Positions 8,742 through 16,667 of a DNA stretch of 64,000 bases are shown one piece after another. This DNA is from Pseudomonas aylmerensis (lineage in GTDB: Bacteria > Pseudomonadota > Gammaproteobacteria > Pseudomonadales > Pseudomonadaceae). The translations under genes and the position numbers were made by a program. Within the stretch, counting starts at the first letter, position 1. Every line of letters starts with the position of its first letter. The notes below the pieces were generated by a model. That model saw nothing but the letters and a program-made list of their open reading frames with translations, did not search any database and was not told the DNA's origin. Location of the stretch: NCBI RefSeq assembly GCF_001702265.1, contig NZ_MAUE01000026.1, positions 310,001 to 374,000 on the forward strand. Direction: 5' to 3'.

Positions 8742-10525
8742 GTCGGTTCTCCAGCAGGTGTGTGGTGGGACGTGGAGCAGCAACCGGCGCCCGTAGCGGG
8801 GCCGGCGGTGGTTTGGCGTGGGTCGTCCCACACCAGTTGCGCGATAAAGCCAGGCAGCGGCGCGTACGCATCGGGCGTCAGTACCTGGCCACTCTCGAGA
8901 TGGGTCACGATCAGCGATAACTGCGCGGCATCCGTCGGCGCCAGGTGCAGCGCCTTGACGCTGCGCGCAGCATTCAGCGCGCGGGACACGCCCTGGGTGA
9001 TGCAGCGGCCCTTGTCGTCCACCAGGCCCATGCCGATCCGGCTGAAACGCCCGACGTAATGCGGGTTGTCTGCGTTCACGTGCTGCGCGGTGGCGTCTGG
9101 CTGATTGAGAAAGACGTCGATCAGGAAGGTGTCGTGGGTGCAGCGCACATGGTCGAACACCACCCACGGGCCGGTCCCTGCCGGCTGTGCCTCGCAGCAG
9201 GCTTTGGATGCACCGAACTGCGGCGCCACCGGGGTGCCATAGTCGTAGCCGATGTGGCGGCTGTCCTGGGCCATGTCGCCCAGGGTGGTGTAGCGCCAGG
9301 CATCCGCGCTGGTGAAGCTGACCTCGTCGGCCTGGTGCCCGGCGAATGGCTGCAACAGGCACTGGGTGGTGTACTGCGCGGCCGGATTGGCGCGAATCCA
9401 CACTTCGAGCATGCGGTCGATATTGGCGTGGTAGGAACAGAACACCGGGTCGAAGGCGGTGTAGGCGTTGTCGGCCATGTCGCCGCCGATCCAGCCGTGA
9501 TAGTTGTCGTGGGGCTGTTCGTAGAGCCCGTCAAAATTCAACGCGCGATTGGGGTACAGGTTGTCCGGCTGTGGCGGGTCAAACGTGGTGATGTTGGCCC
9601 AGGGATAGCCCGGCACGCCCTGGGGCTGGCTGAAGGTGGTGAAGGTGAGCGCATCCAGCACTTGCTGCTGGAAGATCCGGCTCATGCCATACAGGCGCGT
9701 GCGCTCGACACGAAACGCCTCGCCCTGGGTGTAGAACATCGGGTTGCGCTGCACATAGCGGCAGTCCACGCCCTCGACGCTGGCGCTGGCGCAGACTTTT
9801 GAGCAGCCGTCCTTGGCCGCCGCATAGCGCAAAGGGTTGCGCCGCACTTCGCCGGTGTGCGGGTGCACGTAGGTCTCGTCGAGGAAGGCCTGGGGCAGCC
9901 CGGCCTGCGGGCTGCCATCGACACTGGCGTCGGCGGCCATCCAGTCCCAATAGGGAATCGCGCAGTCGATCAGCGCTTCCAGGTGCAGCAGGTAGGCGCG
10001 ATGCCACAGGGCAAACGCTTCCTGGTAATGCAGGCACCAGTTGGTGTGGATGTAGGCGTAGCGCTGCCAGGGCGAGCCGCTGTCCGGGTCGCCGATGTGC
10101 ATCACGTCATCCAGGCGGGCGCGGTACAGGTTCAACTGCTCCGGGCTCAGGGCGCGGATGTCCTGGCGTACGCGCTTGACCGGCTGCGGCAGGGCCGGTG
10201 GGGGGATGCGCTCGGCGGGGTCAAAGGCCGAGCTGGCGTCCAGTCGCCAGCCCTGGTTGACCCACAGGCGGAAGGTTTCCAGCGCATCGATCGGCCAGAA
10301 TTGCTGGGGGTCGGTGGTCAGCGGCATGTTGCGCGAGGCGAGGTGCTGGTAAATGGTCTGCGACCAGGCCTTGACCGAGTCCGGGTCTTCCAGGAACACG
10401 TCGTAGGCGTTCATGCAGCCCGCCCAGGTGGCGGCGACGGCGGCGCGCGAGGCGGACGGTATCCAGTAGGGGGCGCTGAAAAGGCCGTGGATATCAGCGG
10501 TCCATGTCGGTTTCGCGACTATCAT
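8738..10525 (-). CDS. Tyrosinase-family type-3 copper oxidase
   Basis: The 595-residue protein carries both copper sites of the tyrosinase/catechol oxidase/haemocyanin family. CuA is H160, C164-x-H166 and WHRAY with H175; the C-x-H arrangement is the one that forms a Cys-His thioether in fungal tyrosinases. CuB is H339-x3-H343 followed by AFDPVF and H366 in YHANIDR. Such enzymes hydroxylate phenols or oxidise catechols to quinones. There is no signal peptide. The C-terminus ends in a Cys/His-rich tail (GCCSTSHH). The start at 10525 has a good GAGGGA ribosome site. It is the first gene of a set with an unknown protein and an exported cytochrome; the substrate cannot be read from sequence. Confidence 0.88.
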   Translation of the reverse strand: MIVAKPTWTADIHGLFSAPYWIPSASRAAVAATWAGCMNAYDVFLEDPDSVKAWSQTIYQHLASRNMPLTTDPQQFWPIDALETFRLWVNQGWRLDASSAFDPAERIPPPALPQPVKRVRQDIRALSPEQLNLYRARLDDVMHIGDPDSGSPWQRYAYIHTNWCLHYQEAFALWHRAYLLHLEALIDCAIPYWDWMAADASVDGSPQAGLPQAFLDETYVHPHTGEVRRNPLRYAAAKDGCSKVCASASVEGVDCRYVQRNPMFYTQGEAFRVERTRLYGMSRIFQQQVLDALTFTTFSQPQGVPGYPWANITTFDPPQPDNLYPNRALNFDGLYEQPHDNYHGWIGGDMADNAYTAFDPVFCSYHANIDRMLEVWIRANPAAQYTTQCLLQPFAGHQADEVSFTSADAWRYTTLGDMAQDSRHIGYDYGTPVAPQFGASKACCEAQPAGTGPWVVFDHVRCTHDTFLIDVFLNQPDATAQHVNADNPHYVGRFSRIGMGLVDDKGRCITQGVSRALNAARSVKALHLAPTDAAQLSLIVTHLESGQVLTPDAYAPLPGFIAQLVWDDPRQTTAGPATGAGCCSTSHHTPAGEPT

Positions 10526-10670
10526 AAGATCCCTCTCATGCCGCCCCGGGCCAGGTGTTGGCTGGGCTGCTAAGCTGGATTGATGTTAACGAGCCGCTGC
10601 GCAGGATTTGTGCAAATTGGCCCGTCTTCGCGACGGATTCATTGCAATTTTCAAGGACGATTTACAACCG

Positions 10671-11156
10671 ATGACAGACGCCATGGATTTGAAGATCCTG
10701 GGCAAGTTGCAAAAGGATTGCGACCAGAGCCTGGAGTTGTTGAGCGACAGCGTGGGGCTGTCGTCCACCAGTTGTTACCGGCGGATTCGCCGCATGGAAA
10801 GCGTGGGGATTATCAAGGCAAAAGTCGCGGTGCTCGACGAGCGCAAGCTGGGCATCCAGGTGACCGCGTTTTTCCTGATCAAATTGGACAAGGACAGCCA
10901 CGATATCGACCGCAAGATGCAGCACATCCTCACCCGCCACCCGGAGATTCAGGATTGTTACCTGCTGACCGGCGAGTTTGATTTTGTGATGGTTGCCAAG
11001 TTTCGCGATGCGACGGAATACACCGAGTATATCTATCGGTTTCTGGAGACTTACCGGGATATTCCGATTCGGACTTATTCGTCGACGTTGGTGGTACGCA
11101 CGGTTAAAAAATCCTACGAACTGCCCCTGCAAGGGGTGGGCTTCCCCGCGGGTTAG
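10671..11156 (+). CDS. Lrp/AsnC family transcriptional regulator
   Basis: 161 residues from the ATG at 10671, the usual length of the family; AAGGA at 10652 is a rather distant ribosome site. An N-terminal winged helix-turn-helix (residues ~5-60, with LSDSVGLSSTSCYRRIRRM as recognition region) is followed by an AsnC-type ligand-binding domain (YLLTGEFDFVMVAKF). It is divergent from the tyrosinase-like gene, with about 145 bases between, which makes it the obvious candidate regulator of that set. Lrp proteins typically sense amino acids, so tyrosine or a relative is a reasonable but untested effector. Confidence 0.88.
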   Translation: MTDAMDLKILGKLQKDCDQSLELLSDSVGLSSTSCYRRIRRMESVGIIKAKVAVLDERKLGIQVTAFFLIKLDKDSHDIDRKMQHILTRHPEIQDCYLLTGEFDFVMVAKFRDATEYTEYIYRFLETYRDIPIRTYSSTLVVRTVKKSYELPLQGVGFPAG

Positions 11157-11186
11157 CGGCCTTGAAGACAACTGATCTACCGTGTG

Positions 11187-11235
11187 CAGGAGCCGGCTTG
11201 CCAGCGATGGGATCGCCGACAAGCCGGCTGCTACA
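11187..11235. repeat. REP-type inverted repeat
   Basis: AGCCGGCTTG (11191-11200) is answered by CAAGCCGGCT (11220-11229), with further partial pairing outside. This is a typical Pseudomonas REP hairpin between the Lrp gene and phdA. Confidence 0.75.
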
Positions 11236-11284
11236 GAAAAGCGCGTCAGTGATCGAGCCTTCCCAGTAACCCACTCAAGCAAAA

Positions 11285-11302
11285 ATGAAGCTTTCATGAC
11301 AA
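11285..11302. promoter_or_regulatory. Candidate PhoB box upstream of the phdA-pdtB gene run
   Basis: Read on the minus strand the site is TTGTCAT-GAAA-GCTTCAT, two 7-base half sites 4 bases apart as in the Pho box consensus (CTGTCAT repeated). The first half matches 6 of 7 bases, the second only 4 of 7. It lies about 105 bases before phdA. The P. aeruginosa pdt system responds to phosphate limitation, which is why I looked here. The match is moderate. Confidence 0.35.
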
Positions 11303-11406
11303 AAGTTCGGTAGCCCTTGGCCACTCCCGTCTCTCCTGTGTAACGCGCTTGAGGACGCCAGACAGGCGTTCTTTTCAGCCGCAAGCAGGATGCCAGGAGT
11401 GGGGCG

Positions 11407-12009
11407 ATGGGAACTATGGAACGTTACTCGAAAGTGGGCATGCAGGAGCTCGACCAGCGCCTGTCGAAGATCGTCGAAGCGGCGCGCAAGAAGCCGGTTT
11501 CGGTGTATCGCTACGGCGCGCCATGGGTGTGGATCGTCTCTCAGGACGATTGGCAGGGCGCCTTGAAGGAAGTCGCGAGCTTCATCCCGGCGGGCCATTC
11601 CCTGGTGTTGCTGCGCCCGCAGATCGATGAAATCCTCGACCAGCATCGCGACTGGCTGGTGGCCGAAGCCCCGATGTCGATCGCCCCGCACACGGTGCTG
11701 CAGATCCTCCTGCTGCAACTGTTGTATTCGGTACCCAGCGAGCAGCAATTGCATGAACAGCTCAACTACAACCTGCTGTTCCGCTGGTTCGTCGGCCTGG
11801 ACCTGAACCAGAAGGTCTGGAGCATCCACGCGCTGACCCGCGACATCGCCACGCTGCTGAACAACCCGCGGGCGGTGCAACTCATCCAGAAAATCATCGG
11901 TGACGTGTTTTGTGGCGCCTTGCTGCACACGCCGGAGTTCTCCTTGAACTTCGCGCTGTTGCACACCTGGCTGGCACGCCACGGCAGTACCTCGATCGCC
12001 AGTAATTGA
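11407..12009 (+). CDS. phdA: PhdA-like protein: Phd/YefM antitoxin-like N-domain fused to IS5-type transposase N-domain
   Basis: 200 residues. Residues ~1-55 (ERYSKVGMQELDQRLSKIV, then VSVYRYGAPWVWIVSQDDW) resemble a Phd/YefM antitoxin fold. Residues ~70-165 (VLQILLLQLLYSVPSEQQL, then LNYNLLFRWFVGLDL) resemble the DUF772 N-domain of IS5/IS1182-type transposases; the DDE catalytic part is absent. No toxin gene is adjacent. P. aeruginosa PhdA (PA0691) sits beside pdtB in the same way and has been linked to control of phage-mediated lysis in biofilms; orthology is inferred from position and domain content. It is followed by pdtB after 59 bases, probably in one transcript. Confidence 0.75.
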   Translation: MGTMERYSKVGMQELDQRLSKIVEAARKKPVSVYRYGAPWVWIVSQDDWQGALKEVASFIPAGHSLVLLRPQIDEILDQHRDWLVAEAPMSIAPHTVLQILLLQLLYSVPSEQQLHEQLNYNLLFRWFVGLDLNQKVWSIHALTRDIATLLNNPRAVQLIQKIIGDVFCGALLHTPEFSLNFALLHTWLARHGSTSIASN

Positions 12010-12068
12010 GCTGGCCATACGTCGCGCCATCGGCGGCGGCGCACATAATCAGAATGTCAGGGGGCGGT

Positions 12069-13658
12069 GTGGAGCATCTGTTCAAATCAACGCTGGCGCT
12101 GTGCTGCATGGCGCTGGGCACCTTGGCGCAGCCGGCGTGGGCCGAGGAGGGGGAGCAAGCCCCGGCGCGCAAGGTCGACGTCAACGAGTACTTCGTGCGC
12201 GGCAATACCGTGCTCGACGCGGCGACGATCGAGGAGGCGGTGTACCCGTTTCTCGGCCCGCAAAAGACCCTGGACGATATCGAAGGCGCCCGTGACGCGT
12301 TGCAGAAAATCTACCAGGCGCGCGGCTATCAATCGGTATTCGTCGAGTTGCCGGGGCAGAAGGTCGATGACGGCATCGTCTACCTGCAGGTCAGCGAAAC
12401 CAAGGTCGGCCGGGTCCGTGTGGTCGGCGCCAAACATTACTCGCCGGTGGAAATCCGCGAGCAGGTGCCGGCCCTGGAAGAGGGCGCGGTGCCGGACTTC
12501 GCCACCGTGCAAACCCAGTTGGCCGGGCTCAATCGTGGCGCCGGGCGCCAGGTCACGCCGCTGGTGCGCGAAGGCCAGCGCCCGGGCACCATGGACGTGG
12601 ATTTGCAGGTCGAAGACCAGAACCCCTGGCACGCCAGTATTGGCCTGAACAACGACTACAGCGCCGACACCGAGAAGCTGCGCTCGGTGGCGACCGTCGG
12701 CTACGACAACCTGTGGCAACTGGGCCACAGCATTTCCCTGACCTACTTCACTGCGCCCCAGGACACCGACAACGCCAAGGTCTGGTCGGGCTCCTACACC
12801 GCGCCGCTGGATGAGCGCTGGGCCTTGCAGTTCTCCGGTTACCAGTCCGACAGCAACATCGCCACCATCGGCGGCAGCAACGTGCTGGGCAAGGGGCATT
12901 CCTATGGCGTGTCGGCGATCTACAGCCTGCCGGCCATGGGCAACTGGGCCAACTCGTTCTCGTTCGGGGTCGACTTCAAGGACTTCGATGAGCAGATGAA
13001 ATTCGGCGCCAGCAGCGACCAGGTACCCCTCAAATACGCACCGATGACCTTTGGCTACAACGGCTATCGCTACACCGAGCAATCCCAATTGGGCCTCGGC
13101 CTGAGCCTGGTGGTGGGCACGCGCGCATTTTTCGGCTACGGCAGCGACGCCGAGGAGTTCGAGTACAAGCGCTACAAGGCCAGCGCGAGTTTCGCGGTGC
13201 TCAAGGGCGACCTGAATTACACCTACACCTTCGCCAACGACTGGCAGTCGGCGACCAAGGGCGGCTTCCAGCTGGCCTCGGGGCCGCTGGTGTCCAACGA
13301 GCAATATTCCGCCGGCGGCGCCACCTCGGTGCGCGGCTACCTGGCGGCCGAGCGCACCGGGGATGAGGGCTATCTGCTCTCCCAGGAATTGCGCACCCCA
13401 TCCCTGGCCAAGTTCCTTGGCAGTTACGTGCAGGAGTGGCGCTTCTATGCGTTCGCCGAAGGCGCGCGCATGCGCCTGCACGACCCGCTGCCCGAGCAGG
13501 AAGACGAATACAGCCTGGCCAGTGTCGGCCTCGGCACCCGCGCCAGTTTGAGCAAGTGGTTGTCCGGCAGCCTGGATTGGGGCTACCCGCTGCTCGATGG
13601 ACCGAACACCCAGAAACAGGACGCGCGACTGCACTTCAGTGTGCAGGCGACTTTCTGA
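12069..13658 (+). CDS. pdtB: TpsB outer-membrane transporter of two-partner secretion (ShlB/FhaC/HecB family)
   Basis: About 529 residues. A signal peptide is followed by a POTRA-type domain (EYFVRGNTVLDAATIEEAV, ~residues 35-110), a second POTRA region (VGRVRVVGAKHYS), and a 16-strand-type beta barrel with the family signature SAGGATSVRGY and a C-terminal phenylalanine. TpsB proteins recognise the TPS domain of their exoprotein and move it across the outer membrane. I chose the GTG at 12069 because AGGGGG lies 4 bases upstream; an ATG at 12054 in the same frame lacks a ribosome site. The expected substrate is the exoprotein ending at 5175. Confidence 0.9.
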   Translation: MEHLFKSTLALCCMALGTLAQPAWAEEGEQAPARKVDVNEYFVRGNTVLDAATIEEAVYPFLGPQKTLDDIEGARDALQKIYQARGYQSVFVELPGQKVDDGIVYLQVSETKVGRVRVVGAKHYSPVEIREQVPALEEGAVPDFATVQTQLAGLNRGAGRQVTPLVREGQRPGTMDVDLQVEDQNPWHASIGLNNDYSADTEKLRSVATVGYDNLWQLGHSISLTYFTAPQDTDNAKVWSGSYTAPLDERWALQFSGYQSDSNIATIGGSNVLGKGHSYGVSAIYSLPAMGNWANSFSFGVDFKDFDEQMKFGASSDQVPLKYAPMTFGYNGYRYTEQSQLGLGLSLVVGTRAFFGYGSDAEEFEYKRYKASASFAVLKGDLNYTYTFANDWQSATKGGFQLASGPLVSNEQYSAGGATSVRGYLAAERTGDEGYLLSQELRTPSLAKFLGSYVQEWRFYAFAEGARMRLHDPLPEQEDEYSLASVGLGTRASLSKWLSGSLDWGYPLLDGPNTQKQDARLHFSVQATF

Positions 13659-13682
13659 CTTTTTCTTCCGGAGACTTCACCC

Positions 13683-15482
13683 ATGCAACGCCTATTTCTG
13701 AGCCTGTTGATCTGCCTGGGCTTCGCGCTCCCGGCCACCGCCCATGCCTGGTGGCAGGACGACTGGCACTACCGCAAGCAGATCTCGGTGGACACCACCG
13801 CCCAGGGCGCCGCCATCAGCCAGGCCCTGGGCCGCACCGCGCTGCTGGTGCGCCTGCACACCGGCAACTTCACCTTTGACGGGGTCAAGGACGACGGCGC
13901 CGACCTGCGCTTTGTGAGTGCCGACGACAAGACCGTGTTCAATCACCAGGTCGAAAGCTTCGACCCGCTGATGGGCATGGCGCTGATCTGGGTCGACGTG
14001 CCCAAGGTCGAAGGGGGTCAACGCCAGGACCTGTGGATGTACTACGGCAACCAGAAAGCCCCGGCCACCGCCAATGGGCAGCTGACGTTCGACCCCAATT
14101 ACACCGCGCTCTACCACTTTGACGGTGCCAACGGCACACCGGCCCGCGACACCACCGCTTATGCCAACACGTCGGTAAACGCCACCGGCGCGAGCATCGA
14201 CGGTGTGATCGGCCGCGCCCTGCAGTTCAGTGGCCAGCCATTGCTGCTGCCGGCCAGCCCGTCGCTGCAACACGCCGCCGGCGCCGCGTTCACCTTCAGC
14301 GCCTGGCTGCGCCTGGACCAGGCCAGTGGCGAGCAAGTGGTGCTGGCCCGCCGTGACGGCCCGCACAGCTTGCTGCTGGGGCTGAACCAGGGCATGCCGT
14401 TCGTGGACATCGACGGCCAGCGCGCCGTGTCGACCCAGCCGCTGAACCCTGGCCAATGGCAACACCTGGCATTCACCGCCGAGGGCGACAAGCTCAGCTT
14501 ATATGTGAACGGCCGCGAAACCGCGACCCTGGCCGTGGCGATGCCGGCCTTCAACTCGCAACTGGCGATCGGTGCCGACGTGCCGGAAGCGGCCAGCACG
14601 CACCTGCCATTCGCCGGCGCCATCGATGAGTTGCGCCTGTCCAAAGTGGCGCGTCCGGCTGCGCTGTTGCTGGCCGATGCGAGTGCCCAGGGCGCCGAGT
14701 CGAAACTGGTGGCCTACGGGGTGGATGAAGAACAGTCCGGCTTCGGTTTCGGCAGCCTGGGTTTCCTGCTCAACGCCGTGCCGGTGGACGCCTGGGTGAT
14801 CATCCTGGTGCTGGTGGCGATGATGGTGCAGTCGTGGGTGATCATGCTGCGCAAGAACCGCCAGGTCAGCCGGGTCAGCAGTGCCAACGAAATTTTCCGC
14901 GAGCACTTCGCACAGATCGGCACGCGCCTGGAGATGTACGCCGACGACGCGCAATTGGGTGAGCGCCTCAGCCATTCCTCGCTGTGGCGCCTGTACCTGG
15001 TGGCGGTCAAGGAGATCCGCACCCGCCGCGCGCAGGGGGCCGACACCTCGTCGGTCTCGGCGGCGACGATCGAGGCGATTCGCTGCTCCATGGACGGCGT
15101 GCGCACCCGCGAAAACCAGCAACTGAGTGCCAAGCTCTCGACCCTCTCCAACGCCATCGCCGGCGGGCCGTATATCGGCCTGCTCGGCACGGTGCTGGGG
15201 ATCATGGTGGTGTTCCTCGGCACGGCCATGGCCGGTGACGTGAACATCAACGCTATCGCCCCAGGCATGGCGGCGGCCTTGCTGGCCACGGCCCTGGGGC
15301 TGTTCGTCGCGATCCCTGCGCTGTTTGGCTACAACCGCCTGATCACGCGCAACAAGGAAGTCAGCGCCGACATGCGCGTGTTTGTCGACGAGTTCATCAC
15401 GCGCCTGGCCGAGATGCACGGCGAGAGCCAGCACAGTGAAGCGGCGCACCGTCGCGAACACCACGCATCGGTTCCGGCCTGA
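13683..15482 (+). CDS. exbB: ExbB/TolQ-type proton channel subunit with N-terminal DUF2341 and LamG-like domains
   Basis: 599 residues, far longer than an ordinary ExbB (~240). A signal peptide is followed by a DUF2341-like domain (WHYRKQISV to LWMYYGN, ~25-125), a concanavalin/LamG-like domain (ALYHFDGANG to FAGAIDELRLSKV, ~140-325), one transmembrane helix (~360-380), a cytoplasmic part, and the MotA/TolQ/ExbB core with two helices (GGPYIGLLGTVLGIMVVFLG and AAALLATALGLFVAIPAL). With ExbD it should use the proton gradient to drive the TonB-like protein encoded downstream. The large periplasmic sugar-binding-like head is unusual and presumably contacts envelope or substrate. Confidence 0.88.
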   Translation: MQRLFLSLLICLGFALPATAHAWWQDDWHYRKQISVDTTAQGAAISQALGRTALLVRLHTGNFTFDGVKDDGADLRFVSADDKTVFNHQVESFDPLMGMALIWVDVPKVEGGQRQDLWMYYGNQKAPATANGQLTFDPNYTALYHFDGANGTPARDTTAYANTSVNATGASIDGVIGRALQFSGQPLLLPASPSLQHAAGAAFTFSAWLRLDQASGEQVVLARRDGPHSLLLGLNQGMPFVDIDGQRAVSTQPLNPGQWQHLAFTAEGDKLSLYVNGRETATLAVAMPAFNSQLAIGADVPEAASTHLPFAGAIDELRLSKVARPAALLLADASAQGAESKLVAYGVDEEQSGFGFGSLGFLLNAVPVDAWVIILVLVAMMVQSWVIMLRKNRQVSRVSSANEIFREHFAQIGTRLEMYADDAQLGERLSHSSLWRLYLVAVKEIRTRRAQGADTSSVSAATIEAIRCSMDGVRTRENQQLSAKLSTLSNAIAGGPYIGLLGTVLGIMVVFLGTAMAGDVNINAIAPGMAAALLATALGLFVAIPALFGYNRLITRNKEVSADMRVFVDEFITRLAEMHGESQHSEAAHRREHHASVPA

Positions 15483-15493
15483 GGAGAATCGCC

Positions 15494-15919
15494 ATGGCTT
15501 CCGTAAATGCCTCCCACGACGATGACGATGATGCCGCCGTCGACAGCATCAACATCACGCCCCTGGTGGACGTGCTGATGGTGGTGCTGGTGATGTTTAT
15601 CCTCACCGCCACCGCCCAGGTCTCGGGCATCCAGATCCACCTGCCCAAGGCCAGCGCCTCGGTGTCGCTGTCGGAGGCCAAGACCAAGGCGATTTCCGTG
15701 AATGACGGCGGCCAGGTGTTCCTCGACGCCTACCCGGTGACCCTCGGTGAGTTGGAAGAGCGCCTGCGCATCGAAAAAGCACTGAATCCGGACTTCCCGG
15801 TGATCGTGCGCGGCGATGCGCTGGTGCAGTACCAGAAGGTTATCGAAGTGCTCGACCTGTTGCGCCGGCTGGAGCTGTCCCAGGTCGGGCTGGTCACCGG
15901 CAAACCGAGCCAGGGCTGA
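15494..15919 (+). CDS. exbD: ExbD/TolR family biopolymer transport protein
   Basis: 141 residues. An acidic N-terminus is followed by one transmembrane helix carrying the essential aspartate (NITPLVDVLMVVLVMFILTA), then a periplasmic TolR-like domain (INDGG-type turn VNDGGQVFLDAYPV and ending VGLVTGKPSQG). It starts 11 bases after exbB behind GAGGAG, and the next gene starts 3 bases after its stop, so the three are one transcription unit. Partner of the ExbB fusion in proton-driven energy transfer. Confidence 0.93.
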   Translation: MASVNASHDDDDDAAVDSINITPLVDVLMVVLVMFILTATAQVSGIQIHLPKASASVSLSEAKTKAISVNDGGQVFLDAYPVTLGELEERLRIEKALNPDFPVIVRGDALVQYQKVIEVLDLLRRLELSQVGLVTGKPSQG

Positions 15920-15922
15920 GCC

Positions 15923-16624
15923 ATGACTGCACAGATCCCGATTGCGCCGTTGCCGGTGAAGAAGTCGCCCCTGCGCCCGTTGAAGTGGGGCGCCGGGTTG
16001 TTGCTGGGCGCCGTGGCTGCCTGGTTCCTGTGGCAGTGGGCCAATGACATGAGTGGCGTACGCCGCGAAGCACCGAAGGTGCCGACGATTATCCCGCTGC
16101 CGCCACCACCGCCGCCGCCACCGGAAAAGCCCAAGGAGCCCGAGCCCAAGGTCGAGGAAAAAGTCCCGGAGCCGGTGCCCAGCCCGGAACCCGAAGAGGT
16201 CAAGCCGGCCGAGGAAGCGCCGCCGTCACCCAACGAAGACCTGGCCAACCCGATGCAGATCGATGGCGACGCGCAGTCCGGCACTGATGGTTTCAACATC
16301 GGTGCCGGCAAGGGCGGCGGCATGGCCGGCAGCGGTGGCGGCGGGCTGGGGACCGGCACTTACAAACAGTATCTGGCCGGCACCTACCAGCGCTTGATGC
16401 GCGAAGACCCGGCGCTGCGCAAGAAGGCCTTCTCGATACAGATAAACCTGTGGCTGGGCGCCGATGGACAGGTCACCAAAGCGCTGGTGGCCAAGTCCAG
16501 CGGCGATGCCGAGACCGACGCGCAGATGCTCGCCTTGATCCAGGCACCGCGTGCCACCCAGAAACCGCCGGCGTCGTTGACGCTGCCCCTGCGCCTGTCC
16601 CTCAAGGGCCGGCGTCCGGATTGA
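15923..16624 (+). CDS. TonB-like energy transducer
   Basis: 233 residues with the TonB layout: short cytoplasmic N-terminus, one membrane anchor (~19-37), a Pro/Glu/Lys-rich spacer (residues ~53-95, runs such as PPPPPPPPEKPKEPEPK), a glycine-rich linker (~115-132) and a C-terminal domain (FSIQINLWLGADGQVTKALV) resembling the TonB/TolA C-fold. It directly follows exbBD. The system's outer-membrane target is not obvious here; TpsB or the neighbouring porin are candidates. The short C-domain means it may be a TonB relative rather than a classic TonB. Confidence 0.82.
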   Translation: MTAQIPIAPLPVKKSPLRPLKWGAGLLLGAVAAWFLWQWANDMSGVRREAPKVPTIIPLPPPPPPPPEKPKEPEPKVEEKVPEPVPSPEPEEVKPAEEAPPSPNEDLANPMQIDGDAQSGTDGFNIGAGKGGGMAGSGGGGLGTGTYKQYLAGTYQRLMREDPALRKKAFSIQINLWLGADGQVTKALVAKSSGDAETDAQMLALIQAPRATQKPPASLTLPLRLSLKGRRPD

Positions 16625-16667
16625 TCGACACCTTTTATCTACGGATTTTTACAGGAGTAGCGTACAC

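Noticed and set aside
11407-12009. Remnant of an insertion sequence
   Set aside because: Only the transposase N-domain is present, in an intact frame fused to a Phd-like domain and in a conserved position beside pdtB; no terminal inverted repeats seen.
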